From Candidatus Obscuribacterales bacterium (GTDB lineage: Bacteria > Cyanobacteriota > Vampirovibrionia > Obscuribacterales > Obscuribacteraceae): a DNA stretch of 64,000 bases. Numbering within the stretch: the stretch's first letter is position 1; every line of letters starts with the position of its first letter. The DNA is taken from assembly GCA_031292355.1 (NCBI GenBank), contig JARLHI010000075.1, positions 460,999 to 524,998 on the forward strand, in the 5' to 3' direction. The translations under genes were made by a program, and so were the position numbers. This document shows positions 35,092 through 44,106 of this stretch, one piece after another. A model generated the notes under the pieces. That model saw nothing but the letters and a program-made list of their open reading frames with translations, was not told where the DNA came from and made no database searches.

Positions 35092-36195
35092 ATGAGTACG
35101 GAATCAGAAATAAAAGATTGGCGCTATGGCTCTACACAGGCCGAGCGCATGTGCGCACAAATTTTAGTCCTAGAGAAATATGAGGACGTCGATCCTCAGG
35201 CCCCATTGGGAGGCCCGGATGGGATAAAAGATCTAAAGTGTGCCAAATCAGGCTCGACGTTCATTGCTGCGTGCTTTTTTGCCAGCACACCAAAATCTTT
35301 CCGTGAGGTCAAGAAAAAATTCAAAGTTGATTTACTCGGAGTCGCTAAAGAAAAAGTAGACGGAATGGTCTTTTTTGTGAATCAACCTTTGACTCTTACC
35401 GAAAGAAAGGACCTGCAAGAGACCGCGACGGCTCAAAAGGCTGTTCTTGTTCTATATCATTTGGAAAGAATTCGAACAGTTTTGGACTCTCCGAGTGGAT
35501 ATGGTCTGCGCGCGCAGTACTTGCGAATTCCAACGACTACCGAAGAAAATCTGAGTCTAATGACTATTCTCAGTGAACAACATCAATCGCAAAAGCAAAT
35601 TATTGACCGCTTAACCCGTGAACTGTACCGGACGCAATCAATGATCTTACAGTTTACCCCCCTCCCGACCAGCCCATCGACTACCTCCGCGATGCTGCTA
35701 TATCCGAACGAAGTCTCGGCAAATCTCACGTTGCCGCTAATAACGACGATACACCGCGCACTTCTTCAAAATAAATTTGATGGTTTGCTTCGCCAGGTCA
35801 ATGTGTGGATAGGGCACGCTGGCAGCAATCCTGGCAATTCAGTGTTCGTTCCAGAGGCTTGGGAAAACATCCCCACGAAGCTCGCCGAATTGTTGGCAGG
35901 ATGGAACTCAAATTATCCAATGTTTAAGCAAAGTCAGTCAAGGCTAGCAATTGTAAGAGCTGTTGCGTCTTTTCATTACAGATTCCTAGAGATTCATCCA
36001 TTCATTGATGGAAATGGACGCGCTGCAAATTTTCTTATGCAGCAACAAGTCAGAGATTTATTGGCATCTTCGTCGCGAGTCGATGATCTGACTGGTGGGG
36101 AGTACTACGCAGCCCTTCTGAGCTGCAACGCAGGAAATCTAAATCCGCTTGAACAATTAGTAGACAACGCAATTAAATGCGCTGCGCGCACCTAA
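35092..36195 (+). CDS. Nuclease-like N-terminal domain fused to Fic domain
   Basis: Residues 1-160 of this 367-residue protein match a restriction-endonuclease-like module seen fused to many effector domains: 'QAERMCAQILVLEKYEDVDP', 'LGGPDGIKDLKC', 'FIAACFFAS' (where a catalytic Lys might be expected none is seen) and 'VFFVNQPLTLTERKDL'. Residues 225-345 form a Fic domain with 'HPFIDGNGRAANF' (His 302); the last position of the motif is Asn instead of Arg. The nuclease-like part may be an inactive sensor. This combination suggests an abortive-infection effector that modifies host protein. It stands alone. Confidence 0.75.
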   Translation: MSTESEIKDWRYGSTQAERMCAQILVLEKYEDVDPQAPLGGPDGIKDLKCAKSGSTFIAACFFASTPKSFREVKKKFKVDLLGVAKEKVDGMVFFVNQPLTLTERKDLQETATAQKAVLVLYHLERIRTVLDSPSGYGLRAQYLRIPTTTEENLSLMTILSEQHQSQKQIIDRLTRELYRTQSMILQFTPLPTSPSTTSAMLLYPNEVSANLTLPLITTIHRALLQNKFDGLLRQVNVWIGHAGSNPGNSVFVPEAWENIPTKLAELLAGWNSNYPMFKQSQSRLAIVRAVASFHYRFLEIHPFIDGNGRAANFLMQQQVRDLLASSSRVDDLTGGEYYAALLSCNAGNLNPLEQLVDNAIKCAART

Positions 36196-36369
36196 ACACG
36201 CTATATTGCAAATCGAAACATCCAAGCACCTCGTCTTTGCTGTCGCGACCAGGGCATTCTGAGTTCGCAGAACTGCCACGTCCTTGCCGGGCCAAGTCGC
36301 GCTTCGACCGTTTCCCAACTGTCAGCAAACGGAGCCATTTCTGTACCGTGCGTATTAGCTGGTCACCAT

Positions 36370-36790
36370 GCGGGTTCAATCATTAAATCAATTGGATCTG
36401 CATATGCACCGATGCTGATTGCGTAAGCCTCAATTGGTACATCAAATTCGTACTCGCACTTCGTCCAGTCTTTCGTACTGGTGACGGCAGGTTCAAGTCT
36501 TACGGAGAGCAAATCTTGTGAGTCTGCATCATACATGTCTACAAATAATCAAGCACCAGATCGAACGCGTTCTGTTTTGATAAACAGTGAGTATTTGACA
36601 CGTTTGTTGCGGTAGTTTGCTGCGGCAAAATGTTGGTACAGATAGCCGGTGCCAGACTTCGATACTGGTTTAACGCAGGCAGTGGGCTTTCCTTCAAACA
36701 GCACGTCTGCAGGTCTAATCAGCTGGTATGCGGATTCGTCTGGTTCCTGATCAACGGTATCTAAAAGTGCGCGCAATTCTAATTGTCGTC
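36370..36790 (-). pseudogene. Fragment of effector-binding/carbohydrate-binding-like domain with TGA stop
   Basis: Reading from 36776, the frame gives 'VLFEGKPTACVKPVSKSGTG', 'YLYQHFAAANYRNKRVKYSL' and 'FIKTERVRSGA', then TGA (36549-36551), then in the same frame 'LFVDMYDADSQDLLSVR', 'DWTKCEYEFDVPIEAYAISI'. This is the layout of beta-sandwich domains attached to AraC-type regulators ('GKPSAYLKS ... YRGKRVRLSGYVKT ... AGLWMRVD ... DWQKYE...DVP'). A glycine is expected where TGA stands. The N-terminal region of the gene is absent. Pieces of the same sequence recur at 52803-52858 and 63524-63576. Confidence 0.65.
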
Positions 36791-36991
36791 AACACTCAAT
36801 TTAACTTGACGTCAATCAGTTCCCAGCCAATCACCCACCTGCGCGCGGCAGAAATATAGGCATGATTTTCCTTTTCGAGAAGATATTCGTCCTCGGAAAA
36901 ATCAAGATTGACGGGCGCTAAATCGAAGAGTCCTACGCAGCGCATCGCATAACAAAAAATCGAACATACGCCGACAGCCCCAAACTTGCCG

Positions 36992-37129
36992 ATGTTGGCA
37001 AAATTAGCGAAGGCTCACGGTGTGTCTTTCGAGAACTATCTCAAGAAGCTTTTGAAAACAAGCGAGAAGCTGGAATCTGAGCAGATTGAGGCTTTCAAGA
37101 AAATGAACAGACAATTGAGCGACAATTAG
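36992..37129 (+). CDS. 45-residue helical protein
   Basis: A short frame reads 'MLAKLAKAHGVSFENYLKKL' followed by a charged helix ending 'FKKMNRQLSDN'. It resembles the C-terminal part of small ribbon-helix-helix or YlcI-type antitoxins. It could be a tiny gene or the end of a truncated one. Confidence 0.35.
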   Translation: MLAKLAKAHGVSFENYLKKLLKTSEKLESEQIEAFKKMNRQLSDN

Positions 37130-37172
37130 CCTAAAGACTGAATCTTTTACACAAAACCATTAACAGTGCCAG

Positions 37173-38264
37173 TCAAATGTTATTGTTGTTCGCATCCCAC
37201 GCCCGTTTCATCAAAAATACCGCGCACTCGTCTCTTACCTGCTGGTCGGCATCTTTGGCACTATCGATTATTGATTCTTCAACAAATGACTCTTTGCAGT
37301 TACGCAATTGTTTCGCGCATTCTTGCCTGATGCCAGCGTCTGGGTCGTGCTCTAGCATGTCGCATAGTGCGCGTGCTAGCAAAGTTTTTTGTTCTTCTCG
37401 TTTTGGCTTTCGCTTTTCACGCCACGCAGAGACCTCCTTGCCTGCATCTCCAATTGTTTTACCTGGCGTCCTGGTGCCCTCGACTTCTTCGATGAATGCC
37501 GAGAGCTGAAGACTGAAACTCGCATCATCTTCGCTACTTTCGATAATCTGGTGAATTGTCCCAAGGGCGCTTACTGCCAGTCTGCGCAATCTGGAACTTT
37601 TTTCTTCGCTGGCAGCTTTAAGATGAAGTTCTAACATAGGTTGAGTCTTGTCGTGTGTTTCCCACTCTTCCCAGCAATAGCGATACTTTTTTGGCAATGC
37701 GGTATACGCCAGTTCTCTTGCCGCATCTAGATTTGATGAAAACAAGGGTAGAAGCCATGTTCGCCGCCAGTCGTCGTATTCAAGCATATTTTCGACAGCT
37801 TTAAATCCGGTCGATTGGACCTTACCGTTTGCGATAAATTCAATCACCATCGGTTGTCCCTCCAGTTCGAAGATGAGTGATTCAACTACTGCGGCTGGGA
37901 ACGGAAACGGCACATGATTGCTCAAACCTAAAATCAGTTCTGGTAAAATCTTTTTTCCCATGGCACGCAACTCAACATACGCAGACTTAGCCGTCGGCAG
38001 CTCCGATTTTGCACCCTCATTTGGCTCAGTCCCCGCCGCTAGATTGTCTCTACCAACCTCGTAGTCCAGGGGCGAAGCATGCAAATGAGTTGACATCTGT
38101 TTTAGCAAATACTGCACTTTAGCTTTTTCAACTGGTGTCAAGAGAGGTGGCGGAGTATCAGCATTTACTGCACTGTATGTGGTGCTCTGCACCATCAAAG
38201 TAAAAGTAACCACCACAGCAGAAGCTACATTAGATTTAAGAGAGACTTTTTGTATATTGTTCAT
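37173..38264 (-). CDS. Exported HEAT-repeat-like protein
   Basis: The 363-residue protein starts with a signal peptide (hydrophobic residues 12-33, cleavage near 'TYSAVNA'). The mature part is helical with HEAT-type repeats, for example 'SRLRRLAVSALGTIHQII' and 'DPDAGIRQECAKQLRN', 'DADQQVRDECAVFLMKRAW'. HEAT arrays are protein-binding scaffolds. It lies 7 bases after the TPR gene at 38272-39519 on the same strand, so both belong to one operon of exported helical-repeat proteins. No enzymatic motif is visible. Confidence 0.7.
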   Translation of the reverse strand: MNNIQKVSLKSNVASAVVVTFTLMVQSTTYSAVNADTPPPLLTPVEKAKVQYLLKQMSTHLHASPLDYEVGRDNLAAGTEPNEGAKSELPTAKSAYVELRAMGKKILPELILGLSNHVPFPFPAAVVESLIFELEGQPMVIEFIANGKVQSTGFKAVENMLEYDDWRRTWLLPLFSSNLDAARELAYTALPKKYRYCWEEWETHDKTQPMLELHLKAASEEKSSRLRRLAVSALGTIHQIIESSEDDASFSLQLSAFIEEVEGTRTPGKTIGDAGKEVSAWREKRKPKREEQKTLLARALCDMLEHDPDAGIRQECAKQLRNCKESFVEESIIDSAKDADQQVRDECAVFLMKRAWDANNNNI

Positions 38265-38271
38265 AATGCGC

Positions 38272-39519
38272 TCAACTCTGTGGAAGTAAAATAGATCTGA
38301 TTTTTGCGTTCAACTCCTCGGCCTCTTTTTCTCTCCCTGTCTTGCGCAGTACTTGAGTGTACAATTCCATTGTTGTCGCGACTCTTGGATGCTCTTCTCC
38401 CATAGTTGCTTTAGTGATCTTGAGTGAGCGCTTCAACGCCGTCTCAGCATCAGCATATTTTTCTTCCATCAGGCAAAGTTCTGCGATATTGTTGAGACGC
38501 TTTGCTACATCTGGATTCTCGTCGCCGAAAGTAGGATCTTTGGGTTCAGGTTGGTCAGTGAGCATGTAGCCATTGAAGGCCGGTCCTTGCATATATTCAG
38601 TGCTGATTAAAGCATCGTGCAAGAGTGACTCCGCCTCTTCGGATTTACCTTCAGCCGCATAAGCTGCAGCAAGCAGAGTATATCTCAATGCAGCGTCAGG
38701 TCCGCCGTGACTTGTGTCTATTTTTTTGATAGATGATTCAATTTCCTTCGACAAAAAAAGGTTAGCCAGTTTCTCCGCTGCAGCACCACTTCTCTCTTGA
38801 TGTAATTTGTCTTGTGCGATTCCAGCAACCTCATTTGCCTTTTCTTTGAACAAGCGAACCAAAACAGCAAAGTCAGTAATCATATGACAGTCGAACGGAC
38901 CGCCTGCATACATCTCATTTTTCAAAGCGCGCTTATAGAAAGCATCTGCTTCGGCGTCTTTGCCTTCTTCAATCAAAAGCTCTGCCAAATTTTGGTTTGC
39001 CTCAGCTAACGTTGTTTCCCCTGCGTGCTCTTCTTCATCATTAGTCAATGCCTGTCGAAGAAGTGGCTCAGCCTGGCTAAATTTGCGCTGCATGCGATAA
39101 CAATTTGCTAAATCCTTCCGATTTTCATTCACAAAAGCATGGAGTTTTTCGTTTATTACAAGTTCTCTTTTGTATGTCGCCTCAGCGTCAGTCCATTTGC
39201 GTTCCTTACAATAAACTTCCGCCAGCGAGGCAAGAGCGTAATATTGCGCCCACTCGCGCTGATTGGGTCTTGATTCAGTGGATACTTCTGGCATACTTTC
39301 TGCTTGCTTCAATCGTAGCAATAACAATCGTTCAGCTTCCGAATAATTTTTATTATCCATCGCCTTTCGAATCGGATCTTCCTCCTGTTGATCTCCAAAT
39401 AGTGGCTCTTGTGATTGAGCAATGCCAAAAGTCACCAGCATGGCTCCAGACAACATGCAAATGAACAAATTTAGCTTCGCATCGTGGAAATCTGCGAAAC
39501 GACGTAACGCATCTTTCAT
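38272..39519 (-). CDS. Exported TPR protein
   Basis: This 415-residue protein has an N-terminal hydrophobic segment (residues 17-34) and tetratricopeptide repeats through the rest, for example 'ALASLAEVYCKERKWTDAEA', 'NCYRMQRKFSQAEPLLRQAL', 'NQNLAELLIEEGKDAEADAF' and 'NIAELCLMEEKYADAETALK'. The kinesin-light-chain-like style of repeats ('GEEHPRVATTMELYTQVLR') is typical of such proteins. It is the first gene of an operon with the HEAT protein. Likely an envelope scaffold. Confidence 0.8.
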   Translation of the reverse strand: MKDALRRFADFHDAKLNLFICMLSGAMLVTFGIAQSQEPLFGDQQEEDPIRKAMDNKNYSEAERLLLLRLKQAESMPEVSTESRPNQREWAQYYALASLAEVYCKERKWTDAEATYKRELVINEKLHAFVNENRKDLANCYRMQRKFSQAEPLLRQALTNDEEEHAGETTLAEANQNLAELLIEEGKDAEADAFYKRALKNEMYAGGPFDCHMITDFAVLVRLFKEKANEVAGIAQDKLHQERSGAAAEKLANLFLSKEIESSIKKIDTSHGGPDAALRYTLLAAAYAAEGKSEEAESLLHDALISTEYMQGPAFNGYMLTDQPEPKDPTFGDENPDVAKRLNNIAELCLMEEKYADAETALKRSLKITKATMGEEHPRVATTMELYTQVLRKTGREKEAEELNAKIRSILLPQS

Positions 39520-39824
39520 GCGCGCAAGACCTCGTTAGTTGTCGTACTTAGTAAATTGAACACGTGTATTCTAAGGTGCATTTATGACATTAAGTAAACA
39601 CCGAATATGCGACAAGCGACACCTCAGTCGTGAGACATACCGCTAATTTTCTGACCAATTGCTTCGATATTAGATGATCGGAAATTCAGAGTTTTTTTGA
39701 TTGGTAAACCAATATAGAAACCCAATCAAGACAATGTGCAGCTTGCGCGCTAGAAAAAACGTTAGAAAACCCAGAAAAAGCCAGCGACTCCGGATACACA
39801 ACTACTTTAGAGCACTTAGAGGCT
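39520..39824. other. Intergenic region
   Basis: It separates the divergent TPR operon and AbiE module. Its last 30 bases (from 39792) belong to the duplication shared with 49938-50315. Nothing else is recognisable. Confidence 0.5.
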
Positions 39825-39881
39825 GCCCCAATTATATGCAAATACCTTCACTTTGTATCGGTTTTCGCATATAATTGGGGC
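39825..39881 (+). promoter_or_regulatory. AbiE promoter-operator, probably leaderless
   Basis: GCCCCAATTATATGC (39825-39839) and GCATATAATTGGGGC (39867-39881) are perfect 15-bp inverted arms; the right arm ends exactly at the AbiEi start codon. Inside the right arm is TATAAT (39870-39875), with TTCACT 17 bases upstream. Transcription would start at or near the ATG, giving a leaderless mRNA. AbiEi antitoxins are known to bind inverted repeats in their own promoter, which fits this layout. Confidence 0.8.
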
Positions 39882-40700
39882 ATGAATACTCTTGAGCATT
39901 ATCTCGACGAACAACTCAGCCGTGGCAGGTCGCATTTTTCCAAGAAAGAGGCACTAAAAGCGCTAAATGTTACAGCGGAAGCATTTACCGCCGCTGCCAC
40001 CAGATTGATCAAGAAGCATAGATTGATCAGCCCCTGGCGTGGATTTTATTTGATCCTTCGTCCCGAAGATCGTTTTACAGGAGCACCAGATCCGGTGCGC
40101 TGGATTGACCCGCTGATGAGGTATTTAAAATTGGATTATCGGGTTTCGCTTCTAAGAGCTGCTACATTCCACGGCTCGTCCCATCAAGCGGCTATGGTTT
40201 TCCAGCTAGTTACTCCAAAGCAACTGAGGGATTTTGACATTGGTCGGCATAGAATACAGTTCATCTACCAGACACCTGTGACTTTCGAGAAGATCAACAG
40301 GCCGAAGTGGTTGCAGCAGATAAAGAGCGAAACAGGATTTGCCAAAGTCGCAAGCGTTGAGCTGATGCTCCTGGACTGTGCGCGCTATTTCCATAAAGCT
40401 GGTGGTATCAATGGCTTGGCGCAAATTGTGCATGATATAGGGAACAAGGCAAATCCGCAAATGCTTGCGAAGGCGGCAGCATTGTATGAAAATTCAGCAG
40501 TTAGGCGCTTGGGTTATTTGCTTGATCTGTTTGGTCAGGAGCGGCAGTCAAAGGCGCTGGCACCATTTGCAAGGAAGGCAAAATCGATGAAAACTCTGGA
40601 TCCATCGGCTAAGCCCTTAATTGAAGGAATGGCTGATCTTGCGGAGAAAAACAACAAGTGGATGCTGATAATCAATGAATCGGTGGAGATCGACCTATGA
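39882..40700 (+). CDS. abiEi: AbiEi-type antitoxin/repressor
   Basis: AbiEi is the antitoxin of the type IV AbiE system and represses its own operon. The 272-residue product has an N-terminal winged helix ('RSHFSKKEALKALNVTAEAF', 'RLIKKHRLISPWRGFYLIL') and the AbiEi C-terminal domain ('DYRVSLLRAATFHGSSHQAA', 'ASVELMLLDCARYFHKAGG'). Its stop overlaps the toxin start by 4 bases. No ribosome-binding site precedes the start, in agreement with leaderless expression. A truncated copy is at 50028-50315. Confidence 0.9.
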   Translation: MNTLEHYLDEQLSRGRSHFSKKEALKALNVTAEAFTAAATRLIKKHRLISPWRGFYLILRPEDRFTGAPDPVRWIDPLMRYLKLDYRVSLLRAATFHGSSHQAAMVFQLVTPKQLRDFDIGRHRIQFIYQTPVTFEKINRPKWLQQIKSETGFAKVASVELMLLDCARYFHKAGGINGLAQIVHDIGNKANPQMLAKAAALYENSAVRRLGYLLDLFGQERQSKALAPFARKAKSMKTLDPSAKPLIEGMADLAEKNNKWMLIINESVEIDL

Positions 40701-41563
40701 TTCCAGCGGCGTACGTGCAAGAGTGGAGTTCGAAGGCACCATGGCCGGATTTCAGGCAGATTGAACAGGATCTGATCATTTGCCGGGCCTTGTGCGATCT
40801 GTTCAATTCGCCCGAATTGTCAGGAAAAATTGCCTTTCGTGGTGGCACAGCAATCAATAAGTTACTCTTTGAAAAGCCATTGCGTTATTCGGAAGATATC
40901 GATTTGGTGCAGACACAACCGGAACCAATCCGTGAAACCCTCGATGCTATCCGTAACGCGCTGTCATGGCTGGGTGACTTTAAATACACCCAAGCCAGTC
41001 ACTCCACACATCTGATATTCAAGTTCTCACCAGAAGCTGCTCCAGACACAGCGCTTAAGGTGAAAGTTGAAATCAATACGCGTGAGCACAAGAGTCTTTT
41101 TGCGTTAAAAAAATACCCGTTCGAAGTCAACAGCGAATGGCATACAGCGCGCGCTGAAATTGCTTCCTTTGAACCTGAGGAACTTTTCGGAACAAAGCTT
41201 CGCGCATTGTTACAGCGACGGAAAAATCGTGACCTCTTCGACTTAAATGAAGGGCTGACGCAATTGTCCATGGATCCCAGCAAGTTGATTGAGTGTTTCG
41301 AGCATTACCTATCTCTCCAGGAGCAGACCATTACTCGGGCAGTAGCAGAACAGCGAATGCTAGAGAAACTGCAAAAGAGCTTGACTGAAGACATCGCACC
41401 GCTATTGCCGGCGGGAACTACATTTACCAATGCCGACGGAATCGCCGCGTTCGGCAAAGTGTGGTTCGAACTCATATCACGACTCTCAGGAGATCCCTGG
41501 AAGCTTTCAGAGAAAATCATTGACGAGTTGAGAGGAAACAAAATACCGAGCCTGCTTCGATAG
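40697..41563 (+). CDS. abiEii: AbiEii-type nucleotidyltransferase toxin
   Basis: AbiEii toxins are DUF1814 nucleotidyltransferases that block growth upon phage infection, some by modifying tRNA. The 288-residue protein has motif I 'FRGGTAINKLLFEKPLRYSE' continuing into 'DIDLV' (G-G-T, then D-x-D), the later catalytic-type acidic residue in 'LKVKVEINTRE', and 'LFGTKLRALLQRRKNRDLFD', the Lys/Arg/Asp-containing motif of the family. Start and order match the AbiE layout. No damage is visible, so the pair should be functional. Confidence 0.9.
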   Translation: MIPAAYVQEWSSKAPWPDFRQIEQDLIICRALCDLFNSPELSGKIAFRGGTAINKLLFEKPLRYSEDIDLVQTQPEPIRETLDAIRNALSWLGDFKYTQASHSTHLIFKFSPEAAPDTALKVKVEINTREHKSLFALKKYPFEVNSEWHTARAEIASFEPEELFGTKLRALLQRRKNRDLFDLNEGLTQLSMDPSKLIECFEHYLSLQEQTITRAVAEQRMLEKLQKSLTEDIAPLLPAGTTFTNADGIAAFGKVWFELISRLSGDPWKLSEKIIDELRGNKIPSLLR

Positions 41564-41820
41564 GTCGGATCGGAAATCGCTGATTGTTGCCAGAGAACGT
41601 CAGAGCTTTGAATGAATTGACATCAGACTCATCACCAGTGGCTGCCAGGGCTGCGGAAACGCGTGTGATTGTAAAAGCCTGCCGATCTTTCATCGCTCCT
41701 CCGGAAGTCAGCGTGTAGCTTTGGTGTGCGTTGGTTCGTTTGGCTGAAGTGCATCGCTTGGAGAAGCATGTAAACTTGCCGCATATCTGTCCGAGGCAGA
41801 AAGTCGAATTTACCTCTAGA
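41564..41820. other. Intergenic, with a possible minus-strand gene start
   Basis: On the minus strand a strong GGAGGAGCG site precedes an ATG at 41693 that opens 'MKDRQAFTITRVSAALAATG'. The frame then runs into the antisense of abiEii and stops, so it looks like the surviving 5' end of a gene that was cut off. Confidence 0.35.
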
Positions 41821-42825
41821 ATGACGCGTATGCCTTATATCTCATTCTCAAATTTAAAAAAAGCAAAAGCTATGATGGCTCTCGCATTCGCAAGCGGAGT
41901 CAACTTGCAATGCGAGCCGGGAATCGCTGGCCCAGTACTCGACACCGCGCGAAGATTTATGAAGCCCTCTGCTCCTGACTCAACTCAGCCTCTGACCCCG
42001 ACACAAAAATCTGAGCAGGCTGTATATCTGGCTTACCGTTTTTTGATGCAAGCTGATGCTTACCTCGCTGGTGAGGATCGCGCCCAGGCTGAGGCAAACG
42101 CTCCTATTGCTCTCTCCACGTTTTGGAGTTTCAACTCCAACAGTCGTGAGCAACTATCTCAATGGGCGAAAAGAGTTTCAAAAGAAGAATTTACAACGAA
42201 TAAAAACGCCCCAATCGCAATCGACTTTCTAAACAAAGCTCTGGTTGAATTGAACTTGAGCACGGACGATTATTCAAGATTGTATATGTACTGGATTGCA
42301 TCAAATTTGCTGCACAAGGCTGGTGACGAAAAAGACTCCAGGAAGTGCGAACAATACATCGAAGATTACATTCAACTCTTTGAGACAGGCAAATCAATAA
42401 ACGAAAAACAACTAAGTGTTGCAGTTTCACTTTTGAATATCAGAGCTTACAACATCGTTGCGGTGAACATCCCAGACGCACCGCCCAGCGATCCAACTTC
42501 TCTGAAAAAAACATCGCTTCCAGGTGGGCCTCCTTCGCCCCGGGACATAGCCAGCAGCGAGGCTTTCTGGCTTCGAAGTGCTGCTCTTGCGGACCGTTTG
42601 CAACCAACGGCAGACCTTAGACGAATGGTGCATCGGAACCTATCCCTCTGGTATCAGATCGTTGGAAAGAACGACCAAGCCGAGGAACAGAAACTGATTT
42701 TGTTCAGCTTAATTGGTAAACACGATGATCGATTGTTATATCCTTCAAATGGCTTCTGCGGTCACCTTGCATGGTGGGTTGTTCCGCAAAAAAATGTCTC
42801 TGTTTTGCTTTGCGGCATGGGCTGA
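41821..42825 (+). CDS. Exported helical-repeat hypothetical protein
   Basis: From ATG 41821 (or 41830) the protein has a signal-like N-terminus ('KKAKAMMALAFASGVNLQCE') and a helical body resembling TPRs ('DFLNKALVELNLSTDDYSRL', 'LSLWYQIVGKNDQAEEQKL'). It ends in 'GHLAWWVVPQKNVSVLLCGM' plus Gly, a tail style I associate with exported TPR-like proteins of this kind of genome. The 30 codons upstream of 41821 are in frame but lack signal features. No function is known. Confidence 0.6.
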   Translation: MTRMPYISFSNLKKAKAMMALAFASGVNLQCEPGIAGPVLDTARRFMKPSAPDSTQPLTPTQKSEQAVYLAYRFLMQADAYLAGEDRAQAEANAPIALSTFWSFNSNSREQLSQWAKRVSKEEFTTNKNAPIAIDFLNKALVELNLSTDDYSRLYMYWIASNLLHKAGDEKDSRKCEQYIEDYIQLFETGKSINEKQLSVAVSLLNIRAYNIVAVNIPDAPPSDPTSLKKTSLPGGPPSPRDIASSEAFWLRSAALADRLQPTADLRRMVHRNLSLWYQIVGKNDQAEEQKLILFSLIGKHDDRLLYPSNGFCGHLAWWVVPQKNVSVLLCGMG

Positions 42826-42830
42826 TCGCC

Positions 42831-42899
42831 TGCCGTAATTCTCTCTGACCAGCACAGAGTGTTAAAACGTCTGCGTAATTCCCTCTGACCAGCACAGAG
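42831..42899. repeat. Two-copy hairpin repeat
   Basis: TGC(C/G)GTAATTC.CTCTGACC then AGCACAGAG occurs at 42831-42859 and 42872-42899. Each copy can fold as CTCTG-ACCAGCA-CAGAG. Confidence 0.6.
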
Positions 42900-43054
42900 G
42901 AGACATCAAACTCACAGCCGTCACTGCCGGCGTCATGGCCTTTAACGGGCATCCTTCATTGCCCGGAAACCAAATGCTTTCTGGTACATTGCCTCGAGCA
43001 TTATGGTGTCCCAATACACTCAGCTCCACCATTTGATCGGCGATTCACTTGGAT

Positions 43055-43582
43055 TTAAGCTGTTTCAAGTGTCGAATCATAAAGTTGATCCAGAGCATCA
43101 TTGACGCCCCGCAGATTATGGACTACTTGCCGCGTCCATTCCAAATAATCAAGCTGACGCTCGATGGGCCAGTCTGCTGGCGAGCTTTCGCCCAAGTCTT
43201 TGACGTTGCTGATTTTGTCCGCCAGCTTAATAAGCTTTGCCTGAGGAGATTTTTTTGAGGCTGTTTCTATTTGTCGCTGCTTGCGTTCGGCCTTGGGAAG
43301 AGTTTTGTCGTCCGTACATTCCATTACGTAAGAAGCCACAGCACCTCCAAAAATCTCAGAGATTTCTTCGATCGTCGTTTCCGTGTCTTCGACCGTATCA
43401 TGCAATACTGCGGCTATAAGTATCTCGACATCATCAACGCCTGCAACCCGTGAAAGCAGCTCCGCAACCTCAATGGGATGATTTATGTATGGGGTATTTC
43501 TAGAATCTTTTCGCTTTTGCGCGACGTGCTTTTGAGATGCAAATTTTATTGCTGCAAGCAGTTGATTGGTAGGTGCGCTCAT
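43055..43582 (-). CDS. HD-domain (p)ppGpp hydrolase-like protein, copy 1
   Basis: This 175-residue HD protein resembles stand-alone (p)ppGpp hydrolases (MESH1/small SpoT type): 'FASQKHVAQKRKDSRNTPYI' and 'NHPIEVAELL' (first His), 'AAVLHDTVEDTETT' (the HD pair and ED motif), and 'KLIKLADKISNVKDL' (Lys, Asp, Asn). It would remove the alarmone pyrophosphate or act on a related nucleotide. No synthetase domain is present. A second copy lies at 45697-46242. The duplicated block is about 650 bp. Confidence 0.85.
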   Translation of the reverse strand: MSAPTNQLLAAIKFASQKHVAQKRKDSRNTPYINHPIEVAELLSRVAGVDDVEILIAAVLHDTVEDTETTIEEISEIFGGAVASYVMECTDDKTLPKAERKQRQIETASKKSPQAKLIKLADKISNVKDLGESSPADWPIERQLDYLEWTRQVVHNLRGVNDALDQLYDSTLETA

Positions 43583-43697
43583 TTTTTATTCCAAATCGCT
43601 ATCGGGGAGTTTTACTCGATCACCACGGCAAAACTATTGCCCATATCACTTCATGATAAGCTTTGTCGTTATGCGCTTTTTTTATCCAGTTCCACAC

Positions 43698-43919
43698 CCG
43701 GTGATTCTACCTCTTCTGTTTTTCATCCCACTCTCGAATCGTTGCCTCTACATCCTCCATTTCTTTAGCATGAACCGAGCCCAACTTGTTCTTCAATATC
43801 TCGTGGTCTCGCCAGAATTTTTCACGTTTTTTTTCTGTACGTTTTTCTACCAATTGCGTCAGCCAGTTAATCGGAATCGATAATGCTTTGTCCAACAAAG
43901 TAATAAATCGACGCATACA
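43698..43919. repeat. 222-bp duplication shared with 61106-61327
   Basis: The block starts at CCGGTGATTCTACC and ends just past the start codon of the small coiled-coil gene. The two copies have the same length and differ at scattered positions only. Confidence 0.8.
43707..43916 (-). CDS. Small basic coiled-coil protein, copy 1
   Basis: The 69-residue product begins 'MRRFITLLDKALSIPINWLT', a short amphipathic or membrane-associating helix, and continues as a charged coiled coil ('LVEKRTEKKREKFW', 'AKEMEDVEATIREWDEKQKR'). ATG 43916 follows an AGGTG site; a GTG three codons upstream is also possible. A near-identical copy is at 61115-61324. Function unknown. Confidence 0.65.
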   Translation of the reverse strand: MRRFITLLDKALSIPINWLTQLVEKRTEKKREKFWRDHEILKNKLGSVHAKEMEDVEATIREWDEKQKR

Positions 43920-43982
43920 ATACACCTGCTCATTTTAAGGCTTTGCTTATATCTTAAGCTATTGTGGGAAAACTCGCATACT

Positions 43983-44100
43983 CGACCCGAAGCTGTGACT
44001 TGATTGGAATGACTGCGGGTCGCGTTGATGTTCTCCTTGGTGATCCGACCAGGAATATTGTGACCGACAATGGCATTGTCTTTAATGCTCGGAGAAATTG
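43983..44100 (+). pseudogene. Relic of SmpA-like C-terminal module
   Basis: The plus strand reads 'LIGMTAGRVDVLLGDPTRNI' followed by 'VTDNGIVFNARRN' and a stop. It resembles 'LIGMKHSEIMAVLGPAD' in the exported protein at 14137-14892. Everything upstream is lost. Confidence 0.5.
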
Positions 44101-44106
44101 AAACTC

